A DNA stretch of 64,000 bases from Leifsonia sp. Leaf336 (GTDB taxonomy: Bacteria > Actinomycetota > Actinomycetes > Actinomycetales > Microbacteriaceae). How positions within the stretch are numbered: the first letter of the stretch is position 1; each line of letters starts with the position of its first letter. A program made the translations under genes and the position numbers. The DNA lies in assembly GCF_001423695.1 (NCBI RefSeq), contig NZ_LMOZ01000001.1:1436443-1500442 (forward strand). Reading direction: 5' to 3'. Below, piece by piece: positions 54,516-63,245 of the stretch. A model generated the notes under the pieces. That model was given only the letters and a program-made list of their open reading frames with translations, searched no databases and was not told the DNA's origin.

Positions 54516-56957
54516 GTGAGCGACTCCACGAACGTCTCCGAATCCGCCCTCTCCACCTCCGAACTCGATCAACTGGACGCGTGGTGGCGCGCCGCCAACT
54601 ACCTCTCCGTCGGGCAGATCTACCTCCTCGACAACCCGCTGCTGCGGCGGCCGCTCTCGCGCGACGACATCAAGCCGCGATTGCTCGGGCACTGGGGCAC
54701 GACCCCGGGCCTCAACTTCATCTACGCGCATCTCAACCGCGCGATCCGACAGCGGGATCTCGACACGCTGTTCGTCGCAGGACCCGGTCACGGAGGCCCG
54801 GGCGTCGTCGCCGGCGCCTACCTCGACGGCACGTACAGCGAGGTCTACAGCGCGATCGATCGCAGTGACGACGGCCTGCGCCGGCTGTTCCGGCAGTTCT
54901 CGTTCCCGGGCGGAATCCCGTCGCACGCCGCTCCCGAGACGCCGGGAAGCATCCACGAGGGCGGCGAGCTCGGCTACGCGCTGTCGCACGCCTACGGCGC
55001 GGCCTTCGACAACCCGGAGCTGCTCGTCGCGGCCGTGGTCGGCGACGGCGAGGCCGAGACGGGGCCGCTCGCGACCGCCTGGCATTCGAACAAGTTCCTG
55101 AACCCGAAGACCGACGGTGCGGTGCTGCCGATCCTGCACCTGAACGGGTACAAGATCGCCAACCCGACCGTGCTCGCGCGCATCCCCGAGAGCGAGCTGT
55201 TCGAGCTGATGCGCGGCTACGGCTATACGCCGTATCTGGTCTCGGGAGGCTTCGACGGCGAGGATCCGCGCGACGTGCACAAGCGGATGGCGGCGACGCT
55301 CGACGAGATCCTCGACCGGATCGCCGAGATCAAGACCGCGGCCGCCGCGGGGGATCTGATCGATCGCCCGGCCTGGCCGATGCTCATCCTCCGCACGCCC
55401 AAGGGCTGGACCTGCCCGCCGGAGATCGACGGGCATCCCGCCGAGAACAACTGGCGGTCCCATCAGGTGCCGCTCGCCGACGCACGCGACACCGAGGCGC
55501 ACACCCGCCTCCTGGAGAGCTGGCTGCTGTCGTACCGGCCGGAGGAGCTGTTCGACGATTCGGGCGCACCCGTACCTCTCGTCACCTCGCTCGCGCCGGA
55601 GGGCGCCCGCCGGATGAGCGCGAACCCGGCTGCGAACGGCGGGTTGCTGCGCCGCGACCTGCGCCTGCCCGACTTCCGTGACTACGCCGTCGATGTGCCG
55701 GCGCCGGGAGAGACCGTGGCGGAGGCGACGCGCGTGCTCGGCGGCTGGCTGAGGGACGTGATGGCGGAGAACCCCGACGACTTCCGGCTGTTCGCGCCCG
55801 ACGAGACCGCCTCCAACCGCCTGCAGGACGTCTACGAGGTCACCGGCAAGCAGTGGAACGCGGAGTTCTGGCCGATCGACTCCGACAACCATCTGGCGCC
55901 CAGCGGCCGAGTGATGGAGGTGCTGAGCGAACACCAGTGCCAGGGCTGGCTCGAAGGCTACCTGCTGACCGGCCGGCACGGGGTGCTCACCTCGTACGAG
56001 GCGTTCATCCACATCGTCGACTCGATGTTCAACCAGCACGCCAAGTGGCTGAAGAGCTCACGTGCCATCCCGTGGCGCCGGCCGGTCGCCTCGCTGAACT
56101 ACCTGCTCAGCTCGCACGTCTGGCGGCAGGACCACAACGGGGCGTCGCACCAGGATCCCGGCTTCATCGACCATGTCGTCAACAAGAAGGCGGACGTGGT
56201 GCGCGTCTACCTCCCTTTCGACGCCAACACGCTGCTGTCGACCTACGACCACTGCCTGCGCTCCGTCGACTACGTGAACGTCGTGGTCGCCGGCAAGCAG
56301 CCGGCGCCCAACTGGCTGAGCATGCCGGACGCGATCGCGCACTGCACCCGCGGCATCGGGATCTTCGAGTGGGCGGGCACGGAGCACGAAGGCGAGGAGC
56401 CCGACGTCGTGCTCGGCTGCGCAGGGGACATCCCGACGCTCGAGGTGCTCGCGGCCGCCGACATCCTCCGCCGGCGGTTGCCCGGCCTCGCGGTGCGCGT
56501 GGTGAACGTCGTCGACCTGATGCGGCTGCAGAGCGAGGGGGAGCACCCGCACGGGCTGAGCGATCGCGAGTACGACGCGTTGTTCACGGTCGACAAGCCG
56601 GTGATCTTCGCCTATCACGGCTATCCCTGGCTCATCCACCGGCTGACGTACCGCCGGGCGGGGCACGACAACCTCCACGTGCGCGGATACAAGGAGGAGG
56701 GCACGACCACGACCCCGTTCGACATGGTCATGCTCAACGATCTCGACCGCTACCACTTGGTGATCGACGTGCTCGACCGGGTGCCAGGGCTGGCGGCACG
56801 GGAGGCCGTCTTCCGTCAGGAGATGGTGGACGCCCGCCTGCGTGCGCGGCAGTACACGCGCGAGCACGGCGAGGACATCCCCGAGGTCGCCGAGTGGCGC
56901 TGGGGCGGAGGCACGCGCACCACCCGCATCGACACCACCGGCGGCGACAACGACTGA
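54516..56957 (+). CDS. xfp: Xylulose/fructose-6-phosphate phosphoketolase
   Basis: TPP-dependent enzyme that splits xylulose 5-phosphate (and often fructose 6-phosphate) with phosphate into acetyl phosphate and a shorter sugar phosphate. At 813 residues it is full length. Signatures: [19 protein letters not shown], the TPP-region [31 protein letters not shown], and [17 protein letters not shown]. No acetate kinase or phosphotransacetylase gene is near. GTG 54516 starts [10 protein letters not shown]; no ribosome-binding site is visible. Which sugar it prefers cannot be judged from sequence alone. Confidence 0.95.
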   Translation: MSDSTNVSESALSTSELDQLDAWWRAANYLSVGQIYLLDNPLLRRPLSRDDIKPRLLGHWGTTPGLNFIYAHLNRAIRQRDLDTLFVAGPGHGGPGVVAGAYLDGTYSEVYSAIDRSDDGLRRLFRQFSFPGGIPSHAAPETPGSIHEGGELGYALSHAYGAAFDNPELLVAAVVGDGEAETGPLATAWHSNKFLNPKTDGAVLPILHLNGYKIANPTVLARIPESELFELMRGYGYTPYLVSGGFDGEDPRDVHKRMAATLDEILDRIAEIKTAAAAGDLIDRPAWPMLILRTPKGWTCPPEIDGHPAENNWRSHQVPLADARDTEAHTRLLESWLLSYRPEELFDDSGAPVPLVTSLAPEGARRMSANPAANGGLLRRDLRLPDFRDYAVDVPAPGETVAEATRVLGGWLRDVMAENPDDFRLFAPDETASNRLQDVYEVTGKQWNAEFWPIDSDNHLAPSGRVMEVLSEHQCQGWLEGYLLTGRHGVLTSYEAFIHIVDSMFNQHAKWLKSSRAIPWRRPVASLNYLLSSHVWRQDHNGASHQDPGFIDHVVNKKADVVRVYLPFDANTLLSTYDHCLRSVDYVNVVVAGKQPAPNWLSMPDAIAHCTRGIGIFEWAGTEHEGEEPDVVLGCAGDIPTLEVLAAADILRRRLPGLAVRVVNVVDLMRLQSEGEHPHGLSDREYDALFTVDKPVIFAYHGYPWLIHRLTYRRAGHDNLHVRGYKEEGTTTTPFDMVMLNDLDRYHLVIDVLDRVPGLAAREAVFRQEMVDARLRARQYTREHGEDIPEVAEWRWGGGTRTTRIDTTGGDND

Positions 56958-56972
56958 CGCGGGCCTTCGGCG

Positions 56973-57752
56973 TCAGAGCGGGTGGGCGGAGGCAGGGTCG
57001 ACGACGGTGAGTTCCGCGATCTTGGCCGTGCGGCCGTCGCCGGACGAGCGCCCGGTGAGCCGGCGGCCGATCCACGGCAGCACGTAGCGCCGGTAGTAGT
57101 CCGCGGTGCGCCGCGAGCGCTCACCGGCGGGGGCCGCCTCCACCTCGGCGACGCCCCACTCGGGCGGCACCGGAACGTCGAGCGCGGTCAGCACGTTGCT
57201 CGCGACCCGCGCGTGACCGAGGGCGTTGAGGTGCAGGCGATCGGCGGACCAGTAGCGGATGTCCTCCAGCGATTCGTCGGCCCAGTTGTCGACGAACAGC
57301 ACTCCGTGCCGTGGCAGGAACGCGCGCACGGCCACCGCGAGCTCGTCGCCGCGCTTGCGCAGCAGCCCGCCGAGCGGGAGGTGCCTGCTGGGGTTCGCGC
57401 CGCTCAGCAGCAGCATGGTGCTCCCGGAGGCCGCGACCCGGTCGGCGGCGTCGACCAGCTGCGTCGCGACCGACTCGATGGTGACGCGCGGACGCATGAT
57501 GTCGTTGCCGCCACCGTTCAGGCTGACCAGCTGCGGGTGCTGCGCGATCGCCGGCTCCAGCTGCTCGGCGAGGATCGGCCCCAACTTGCGCCCGCGGATG
57601 GCGAGGTTCGCGTACCGGACGGGCCCGGGGGCCGCCTGCGCCAGCCCGAGGGCGACGAAGTCGGCCCAGCCGCGCTGCCTCCCGTCGGGGAGGTCGTCGC
57701 CGACGCCCTCGGTGAAGCTGTCGCCGATCGCGATGAAACTCGAGAACACCAT
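56973..57752 (-). CDS. SGNH/GDSL hydrolase
   Basis: A 259-residue esterase-type hydrolase. Block I is AIGDSFTEGVGDD (nucleophile Ser), block III SLNGGGNDIMRP, and block V DRLHLNALGHARVA with the Asp-His pair. No signal peptide is present, so it is probably cytoplasmic. It converges on the phosphoketolase gene (15 bases apart) and diverges from the VOC gene. Substrate is unknown; members act on lipids or sugars esters. Confidence 0.9.
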   Translation of the reverse strand: MVFSSFIAIGDSFTEGVGDDLPDGRQRGWADFVALGLAQAAPGPVRYANLAIRGRKLGPILAEQLEPAIAQHPQLVSLNGGGNDIMRPRVTIESVATQLVDAADRVAASGSTMLLLSGANPSRHLPLGGLLRKRGDELAVAVRAFLPRHGVLFVDNWADESLEDIRYWSADRLHLNALGHARVASNVLTALDVPVPPEWGVAEVEAAPAGERSRRTADYYRRYVLPWIGRRLTGRSSGDGRTAKIAELTVVDPASAHPL

Positions 57753-57758
57753 CCCGCT

Positions 57759-57764
57759 ACGCTA
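57759..57764 (-). promoter_or_regulatory. -10 hexamer for the SGNH hydrolase gene
   Basis: TAGCGT on the minus strand ends 6 bases before ATG 57752. The plus strand of the same bases reads TACGCT (57758-57763), which could serve the divergent VOC gene. Confidence 0.45.
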
Positions 57765-57779
57765 CCGCCGCCGCGTACC

Positions 57780-58253
57780 ATGACCGGCATGCAGAAGGTC
57801 AGGACGTTCCTCTGGTACGACGGTCAGGCCGAAGCGGCGGCGAACCACTACGTCTCGCTGGTGCCCGACTCCCGCATCGTCGACGTCGCCCGGCTCGGAG
57901 AGGACGGCGCCACTGTGCTCGTCACCTTCGAACTCGGCGGCATCGAGTATCTCGCTCTCGACGGCGGCCCGCTCTACAGCTTCACAGAGGCGGCCTCCAT
58001 CATGGTGCTCTGCGAGGACCAGGCGGAGGTCGACCGGCTCTGGGACGGCCTCATCTCGGGAGGTGGGGAGCCGGGGCCGTGCGGGTGGTGCAAGGACCGC
58101 TGGGGGCTCAGCTGGCAGGTCGTGCCGCGCGCCCTGCTCGAGCTGCAGCAGGATCCCGATCCCGCACGCGCGGGCCGGGCGAACGCCGCCATGATGAAAA
58201 TGGGCAAGCTCGACATCGCCGCTCTCTACGCGGCGGCGGACGGCACCGACTGA
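57780..58253 (+). CDS. VOC family (PhnB-like) protein
   Basis: A 157-residue member of the vicinal oxygen chelate fold, PhnB/3-demethylubiquinone-like subgroup. MQKVRTFLWYDGQAEAAANHYVSLVPDSRI, a central FELGGIEYLALDGGPLY, and CGWCKDRWGLSWQVVPRAL are characteristic. Such proteins are often of unknown function. ATG 57780 is taken; ATG 57789 is in frame and would give the more usual MQKV start. It is divergent from the SGNH hydrolase gene with a 27-base gap. Confidence 0.87.
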   Translation: MTGMQKVRTFLWYDGQAEAAANHYVSLVPDSRIVDVARLGEDGATVLVTFELGGIEYLALDGGPLYSFTEAASIMVLCEDQAEVDRLWDGLISGGGEPGPCGWCKDRWGLSWQVVPRALLELQQDPDPARAGRANAAMMKMGKLDIAALYAAADGTD

Positions 58254-58287
58254 CGGCGATCCCGTCAGCGTCTCAGCGGTCAGCGCG

Positions 58288-59226
58288 TCAGCGCGCGATG
58301 AGCGCCTGCCACGACAGCAGGTGCTCGACCGTGACGCCCGTGTAGCCGCGGGTGCCGCCGAAGGCCGAGCGGACCAGCGCCGTCTGCGCCTCCAGCACGG
58401 CCGCGGTGTCGTCGCCGAAGGTGGCCGCGGGGCCGCCGGCGACCTCGGGGTCGTCGGTCTCCACGCCGATGCTGAACGGGATCCGCGTTGAAGCTGCCGC
58501 CGTCGCCGCGGGTCGGGCGAGAGCGATGATGCCGTCGTCTCCCGGAGCGTGGTCGGAGAACGCGACGATCGCGACCGAGCGCAGGTGGGGCAGGAGCTGA
58601 GCGAAGAGCGTCGAGCCGGTGTCGGTGGGCTTCGCGGCCAGCCACCACGGGAGGTCGGCGCCGACCGGCACCGTGCGTGCGGCGGCTGCGGCGGTGTCGT
58701 ACATGGTGGCGAGCTGGGCGACGATCCCCGGCAGCTGATCGTCGGTCGCGCCGACCCACGGCTCGACGTCGAACTGGATCGCGTCGAACGGCGCGGCCTT
58801 CAGGGCGGCCTTCGTCCACGTGGCGGCGAGGTCGGGCTGCTGCGCCCACGCGGGGTCGCCTCCCAGCGCCGCCACCGTGGTGACACCGGCGCCGTGGAGG
58901 GAGGTGACCGCCGAGCGCAGCCAGGCCGAGAACGGACCCTCGTCGGCTGCCCACGGCACCGAGAGGTACACCGTGCGCAGCTTGTGCGCCGCGGCGAACG
59001 CGGCCAGGGCCTTCGGCTCGAAGGCGGGCTCACCGTCTCCGCGCGGATCCACGGCCGGATCGATCGGGTTGCCCCAGGCCCACATCCCGGTGATGGCCGA
59101 GGGGGTGGAGGCGCCGGAGAGAGTCACTGCGCCCGCCGGCGCGGCGGTCGCCCCGAAACCGGCGACACCCGCCAGTAGCGCCAGTCCCGCCGCAAGAATC
59201 CCCACACCCGATCGTCGAGTTCGCAA
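58288..59226 (-). CDS. Secreted protein with TIM-barrel-like pattern, function unknown
   Basis: A 312-residue protein with a signal peptide (residues 1-33, ending APAGA). Alternating beta-strand/helix segments include AITGMWAWGNP, LRTVYLSVPWA, VTTVAALGGDPAWAQ, DAIQFDVEPW and PFSIGVETDD. The FDVEPW stretch, with an acidic pair at a strand end, resembles glycosidase active-site strands, but I cannot name a family. Its start is TTG 59226, supported by an AAGGGG site about 6 bases upstream. An AT-rich patch near 59297-59313 (AACTAATATTCTCATAT) is the likely promoter. Confidence 0.75.
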   Translation of the reverse strand: MRTRRSGVGILAAGLALLAGVAGFGATAAPAGAVTLSGASTPSAITGMWAWGNPIDPAVDPRGDGEPAFEPKALAAFAAAHKLRTVYLSVPWAADEGPFSAWLRSAVTSLHGAGVTTVAALGGDPAWAQQPDLAATWTKAALKAAPFDAIQFDVEPWVGATDDQLPGIVAQLATMYDTAAAAARTVPVGADLPWWLAAKPTDTGSTLFAQLLPHLRSVAIVAFSDHAPGDDGIIALARPAATAAASTRIPFSIGVETDDPEVAGGPAATFGDDTAAVLEAQTALVRSAFGGTRGYTGVTVEHLLSWQALIAR

Positions 59227-59359
59227 AGCACACCCCTTCCATGGGACCGGACGGTTCCGTCACGGCCTGTGCTGCGGAATTCGGGTGTACCGCGAACTAA
59301 TATTCTCATATCCATCGCCGGGGGACAGGGCCGCGTTCGGGGTACAGACTGCGGTCGGC

Positions 59360-60379
59360 TCAGTCGCGCCAGCCGAGCTCGCGCCCGACCGCTACTACGC
59401 CCTCCAAGAGCCGCGCATTGAAGTCGACGCCGAGCTGGTTCGGCACCGTGACGAGCACGGTGTCCGCCATCCGGACGGCTTCGTCCGCGGCCAGCTCCTC
59501 GACGAGCTTCTCCGGCTCGCCGATGTAGGAGCGGCCGAAGCGGGCCAGCCCGCCGTCGAGGTTGCCCACCTGGTCGCGTCCCTCCACCTGTGCCCTGGCG
59601 CCGAAGTAGCGGTACGACGCCTCATCCGTGATCGGGATGATGCTGCGGCTCACGCTCACCCGCGGCTCGCGCTCCCAGCCCATCTCGGCCCAGGTATCGC
59701 GGAAGCGCTGGATCTGCTCAGCCTGCAACTGGTCGAACGGGACGCCGGTGTCTTCGGTGAGCAGGGTCGACGACATCAGGTTCATGCCCTGCTCGGCCGT
59801 CCACTCCGCGGTCGCCCGCGTGCCGGCGCCCCACCAGATGCGGTCGGGCAGCGTCGGCGACAGCGGCTGGATCGACAGGCCGCCGGAGGTGCCGGTCATT
59901 CGCGGGTCGGCGTTCGCCATCGCCTCGCCGGCGATCGCCGCACGGAAGATCGCCGTGTGCCGACGGGCCAGGTCGGCGTCCGACTCGCCCTCGCCCGGGA
60001 CGTAGCCGAACGACTCGTAGCCGGCGAGCGCGGTCTCGGGTGAGCCACGGCTGACGCCGAGCTGGAGGCGCTCGCCGCTGATGAGGTCCGCCGCCGCGGC
60101 CTCCTCGGCCGTATAGAGGGGATTCTGATACCGCATGTCGATGACGCCGGTGCCGATCTCGATCCGCGACGTGCGTGCTCCGATCGCCGCCAGGAGCGGG
60201 AATGGCGAGGCCAGCTGCGGAGCGAAGTGGTGCACGCGCACGTAGGCGCCGTCGGCGCCCACCTCCTCGGCGGCGACGGCGAGCTCCACCGTCTGCAGGA
60301 GGGCGTCGCCGGCCGTGCGGACGACGGAGCCGGGGACGGCCTGGTAGTGGCCGAAGCTGAGGAAGCCGATGCGTTTCAC
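59360..60379 (-). CDS. LLM class flavin-dependent oxidoreductase
   Basis: A 339-residue luciferase-like monooxygenase (TIM barrel, FMN or F420). It starts MKRIGFLSFGHYQAVPGS. VRVHHFAPQLASPFPLLAAIGARTSRIEIGTGVI is the typical strand-helix-strand near the flavin site, and LQLGVSRGSPETALAGYESFG binds the phosphate. The substrate is unknown. The start is GTG 60379. It lies downstream of a hydrolase gene in the same direction, 61 bases apart, so the two may be one unit. Confidence 0.87.
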   Translation of the reverse strand: MKRIGFLSFGHYQAVPGSVVRTAGDALLQTVELAVAAEEVGADGAYVRVHHFAPQLASPFPLLAAIGARTSRIEIGTGVIDMRYQNPLYTAEEAAAADLISGERLQLGVSRGSPETALAGYESFGYVPGEGESDADLARRHTAIFRAAIAGEAMANADPRMTGTSGGLSIQPLSPTLPDRIWWGAGTRATAEWTAEQGMNLMSSTLLTEDTGVPFDQLQAEQIQRFRDTWAEMGWEREPRVSVSRSIIPITDEASYRYFGARAQVEGRDQVGNLDGGLARFGRSYIGEPEKLVEELAADEAVRMADTVLVTVPNQLGVDFNARLLEGVVAVGRELGWRD

Positions 60380-60440
60380 GATGATGCCAAGGCGTCGGAG
60401 CCGGCCCGTATTCCGTGAGCGGCGGCCCCGGCGCCCCAGG

Positions 60441-61241
60441 TCAGTCCTCGAGCCCCTGCTGGCCCAGCCACACGAGGATCTCGGTCGCGACGTCGCGCCA
60501 GCCGTGGTCGATCACGAGCGAGTGGCCGCGATCCTTGAATGTGATCAGCTCCGTCACGGCGTTGGAGTCGCGGTACAGCTTCAGCGTCGCGTCCGTCGTC
60601 ACCTCCGGAACGGTGTTGTCCTCGCCGCCCGCGATGAGCAGCAGCGGGCCGCGGTCCTCGTTCTTCGTCTCGACGGCGGCCTGCGAGTGCAGGCTGAAGT
60701 TGGCTGCCGCCGCCTGGAAGATCGGGCGCACGGTGGAGGGGACCGTCCAGCGGTCGAACAGCTCCTTCGCCTCGTCGTCGGTCAGCTGGTTGGCGAAGCC
60801 GAATGTGAACTGCTCCTCCGTGAGCGCGATCGGCTTGTGGATGTTGGCCGGGTTCCCGAGAACCGGGAACGACGCCTTGAGCTGCCGGAAGGGCAGAGGC
60901 AGCACGCCCTTGATCTGCGCCGGATCGATCGCGACCCCGGCGTTGCCGTAGCCCTGCCCGATCAGCTTCTCGGTGACGAGGCCGCCGAACGAGTGCCCGA
61001 TGATCACCGGAGGCGTGTCCATCGCTTCGATGATCTGCGCGAAGTGCGCGGTCACCTCGTCGATGCCGTAGTTCGCGACGTCGTCTGGATGGGCGCGGGT
61101 GTCGGCCACGGTGTCCTTCTCGCCGGGCCACAGGGGAGCGACGGGAGCGTAGCCCTCCGCCGTGAAGAGGTCGATCCAGGGCTGCCAGCTGCTGGCGTGC
61201 AGCCAGAGGCCGTGGATGAAGAGCACGGGTTGATTCGCCAT
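60441..61241 (-). CDS. Alpha/beta hydrolase
   Basis: A 266-residue alpha/beta hydrolase. The oxyanion motif is LFIHGLWLHASSWQPW, the nucleophile elbow VIIGHSFGGLVTEK (Ser), and the C-terminal His in DRGHSLVIDHGW; an acidic residue lies in AGGEDNTVP. There is no signal peptide. I chose ATG 61241 because TAGCGT ends 6 bases before it; GTG 61247 is in frame. It lies back-to-back with the MBL-fold gene. Substrate is unknown. Confidence 0.88.
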   Translation of the reverse strand: MANQPVLFIHGLWLHASSWQPWIDLFTAEGYAPVAPLWPGEKDTVADTRAHPDDVANYGIDEVTAHFAQIIEAMDTPPVIIGHSFGGLVTEKLIGQGYGNAGVAIDPAQIKGVLPLPFRQLKASFPVLGNPANIHKPIALTEEQFTFGFANQLTDDEAKELFDRWTVPSTVRPIFQAAAANFSLHSQAAVETKNEDRGPLLLIAGGEDNTVPEVTTDATLKLYRDSNAVTELITFKDRGHSLVIDHGWRDVATEILVWLGQQGLED

Positions 61242-61247
61242 GCGCAC

Positions 61248-61253
61248 ACGCTA
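61248..61253 (-). promoter_or_regulatory. -10 hexamer for the alpha/beta hydrolase gene
   Basis: TAGCGT on the minus strand ends 6 bases before ATG 61241; no ribosome-binding site lies between. Confidence 0.45.
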
Positions 61254-61305
61254 ATGGGCGCAGGACCGTTCGGCTAGACGCGTGCGTCCGCACGTTCGAC
61301 GCGGG

Positions 61306-61311
61306 TAGCGT
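61306..61311 (+). promoter_or_regulatory. -10 hexamer for the MBL-fold gene
   Basis: TAGCGT ends 7 bases before ATG 61319. The same hexamer serves the divergent hydrolase on the other strand. Confidence 0.45.
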
Positions 61312-61318
61312 GGCGCGC

Positions 61319-62143
61319 ATGGCCGACTGGTTGTGCGCGACGTGCGCCGTGGAGACGACACCGATCGTGACGGAGGCGGGGGAGGAGCCGCCGCCCTCCT
61401 GCCCGATCTGCGAGGACGAACGGCAGTACGTCCCTCCGACAGGGCAGCGCTGGACCACCCTCCAACGGCTCCAACGGGAGGGCGAACGGGTCACGGTGAC
61501 CCAGCTCGAACCCGACCTGTACGGGCTGAGCAGTGAGCCGAGAGTGGGAATCGGTCAGCGGGCCCTGCTGCTGTGCACGCCCGACGGCAACCTGCTCTGG
61601 GATCCCACGGGCTACGTCGACGAAGCGGCGGCCACGGCGGTGCAGGATCTCGGCGGTGCGGCCCTGATCGCCAGCAGCCATCCGCACATGTTCGGAGCGC
61701 AGACATCATGGTCGCGCATGCTCGGCGGCGTGCCGGTGCTCGTCAACGCCGCCGACCGGCACTGGGTGCAGCGGGAGGACCCGGCCATCCAGGAGTGGAG
61801 CGGCGAGGAGGAGGTGCTCCCCGGCGTGCTGCTGCGCACGATCGGCGGACACTTCCCTGGCAGCGCTGTCGTGCACTGGGATCGCGGCGTCGTCCTCAGC
61901 GGCGACACCGTCTTCCCCGGGCCGTCGCAGAAGTGGGTGACCTTCCAGCGCAGCTTCCCGAACGACATCCCGCTCTCGGCCGCCGTGGTGCGGCGTGTCG
62001 CCGACCTGGTGTGCGACCGGCCCTTCGACCGTATGTACGGCAACCTCGGCAACGTCGTGCCGGTCGACGCCCGGGAGGCCGTCCTGCGTTCGGCCGAGCG
62101 CTACATCGGGTGGGTGAGCGGCGCGTTCGACCACCTCACCTGA
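61319..62143 (+). CDS. MBL-fold hydrolase with N-terminal zinc ribbon
   Basis: A 274-residue protein. The N-terminus has two CxxC pairs (CATC and CPIC, residues 6-30) that would form a small zinc ribbon. The body is a metallo-beta-lactamase fold with metal-site residues in ASSHPHMFGAQTSW, IGGHFPGSAVVHW and LSGDTVFPG. The canonical HxHxDH is changed to HPHMFG, as in a known subgroup whose activity is not established. A single-metal or altered site is likely. ATG 61319 is favoured over GTG 61310 by the promoter spacing. Confidence 0.83.
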   Translation: MADWLCATCAVETTPIVTEAGEEPPPSCPICEDERQYVPPTGQRWTTLQRLQREGERVTVTQLEPDLYGLSSEPRVGIGQRALLLCTPDGNLLWDPTGYVDEAAATAVQDLGGAALIASSHPHMFGAQTSWSRMLGGVPVLVNAADRHWVQREDPAIQEWSGEEEVLPGVLLRTIGGHFPGSAVVHWDRGVVLSGDTVFPGPSQKWVTFQRSFPNDIPLSAAVVRRVADLVCDRPFDRMYGNLGNVVPVDAREAVLRSAERYIGWVSGAFDHLT

Positions 62144-62149
62144 TCCGCG

Positions 62150-62476
62150 TCAGTCCAGGAGGCCCGCCAGCTCGAACTCCATCGCTGGCTTCGGCTTGGC
62201 TCCGACGATGGTCTTCACGACCTCCCCGTTCTGGAAGACCTTCATCATCGGCAGCGACAGCGCGTGATATTGGGCGGACGACCGCGGGTTCTCGTCCGCG
62301 TTGATACGCAGGATGCGGATGCCGTCGGGGTGCTCCTCGGCGATGCGCTCCAAGATGGGCGTGACGGCGCGGCAGGGCCCGCACCAGGGCGCCCAGAACT
62401 CGACGAGGGTGGTGCCCTCCGCGTCGAGGACGTCGGAGGCGAAGGAGGCGTCGGTGACGCTGGGGAGTGTGCTCAT
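62150..62476 (-). CDS. trxA: Thioredoxin
   Basis: A 108-residue cytoplasmic thioredoxin with the active site WAPWCGPCRAV. The cis-Pro is in ALSLPMMKVF, and GEVVKTIVGAKPK forms the last strand. It reduces disulfides, with electrons from thioredoxin reductase (not in window). ATG 62476 follows a TAACCT box. It converges on the MBL-fold gene with 6 bases between stops. No redox partner is adjacent. Confidence 0.93.
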   Translation of the reverse strand: MSTLPSVTDASFASDVLDAEGTTLVEFWAPWCGPCRAVTPILERIAEEHPDGIRILRINADENPRSSAQYHALSLPMMKVFQNGEVVKTIVGAKPKPAMEFELAGLLD

Positions 62477-62482
62477 GCGGCG

Positions 62483-62488
62483 AGGTTA
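62483..62488 (-). promoter_or_regulatory. -10 hexamer for the thioredoxin gene
   Basis: TAACCT on the minus strand ends 6 bases before ATG 62476, without an intervening ribosome-binding site. Confidence 0.45.
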
Positions 62489-62561
62489 AGCCGTGCCCCG
62501 GGGGTCAAGGTCAAGCGGCGGTCGACCGCACCTGTGCGAGCATGGAACGCAGGAGGTGCCC

Positions 62562-63062
62562 ATGGAGAGCCTGACCCCGGAGGAGATCCGCGAGTCGTTC
62601 GTGAACTGCTCGCGCGCCGACGCCGCCGAGCTTCCGCTGCCGCCGGGGCTGCACGAGGTCGACTGGGCGCGCCGGGAGTACCTCGGCTGGCGCGACCCGC
62701 GCCTGCCGCAGCGCGGCTACGTGGTCATCCCGACCGACAACGGCGCCGTGGGCATCGTCCTGCGCGCCTCCGAGGCGTCCATGCGTTCGCACACCCCGAC
62801 GATGTGCGGGTGGTGCCAAGACATCCACCTGGTCCGCGACGTCTACTTCTGGTCGGCCCGGCGAGCCGGCGACGCCGGCCGCAAGGGCGACACCGTCGGC
62901 GCGCACGTCTGCGGGTCGTTCGAGTGCACGGAGAACGTGCGCCGGACCCCTCCGCCGCATTACGTCGGTTTCGACGCCGAGCGGGTGGTCGAGGATCAGA
63001 TCGCCGGCCTCGGCGAGCGCGTCCGCCGCTTCGCGCAGGCTGTGGTCGGCGCCCGCATCTGA
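62562..63062 (+). CDS. FBP-domain protein (FusB/EF-G-binding type zinc finger)
   Basis: A 166-residue protein matching the FBP domain, the C-terminal treble-clef zinc finger of FusB-type EF-G-binding proteins. The Cys pairs are in MCGWCQDIH and HVCGSFECTENV, with the surrounding helices (ARREYLGWRDPRLPQRGYVV) also conserved. In FusB this domain binds EF-G and frees it from fusidic acid; for actinobacterial homologues the role is not settled. ATG 62562 has a strong AGGAGG site. It is not in an operon. Confidence 0.78.
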   Translation: MESLTPEEIRESFVNCSRADAAELPLPPGLHEVDWARREYLGWRDPRLPQRGYVVIPTDNGAVGIVLRASEASMRSHTPTMCGWCQDIHLVRDVYFWSARRAGDAGRKGDTVGAHVCGSFECTENVRRTPPPHYVGFDAERVVEDQIAGLGERVRRFAQAVVGARI

Positions 63063-63124
63063 CGTGCGCCTCTCCTGGTCACGGTCCCGGCCCTGCGCCT
63101 GCGCCGGAACGTCTGAATCCGTTG

Positions 63125-63207
63125 TGCCGCTGGTGGGACTCGAACCCACACGCCCTTCCGGACAAAGCATTTTGAGTGCTCCGCGTCTGCCATTCCGCCA
63201 CAGCGGC
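63125..63207 (-). tRNA. tRNA-Leu (CAA anticodon)
   Basis: Reverse strand, 83 bases: acceptor stem GCCGCTG/CAGCGGC with A73, D arm with GGAATGGCAGAC, anticodon arm GAGCA-CTCAAAA-TGCTT (anticodon CAA, decoding UUG), a class II variable arm, and T arm GTGGG-TTCGAGT-CCCAC. The CCA end is not encoded (the next bases are CAA). It lies between the FBP-domain gene and pdtaR. Confidence 0.95.
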
Positions 63208-63232
63208 GCACAACAACACCTGAACAATACCG

Positions 63233-63238
63233 TAGGCT
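63233..63238 (+). promoter_or_regulatory. -10 hexamer for pdtaR
   Basis: TAGGCT ends 7 bases before GTG 63246, a leaderless arrangement. It lies 26 bases beyond the 5' end of the reverse-strand tRNA gene. Confidence 0.5.
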
Positions 63239-63245
63239 TTTACCC

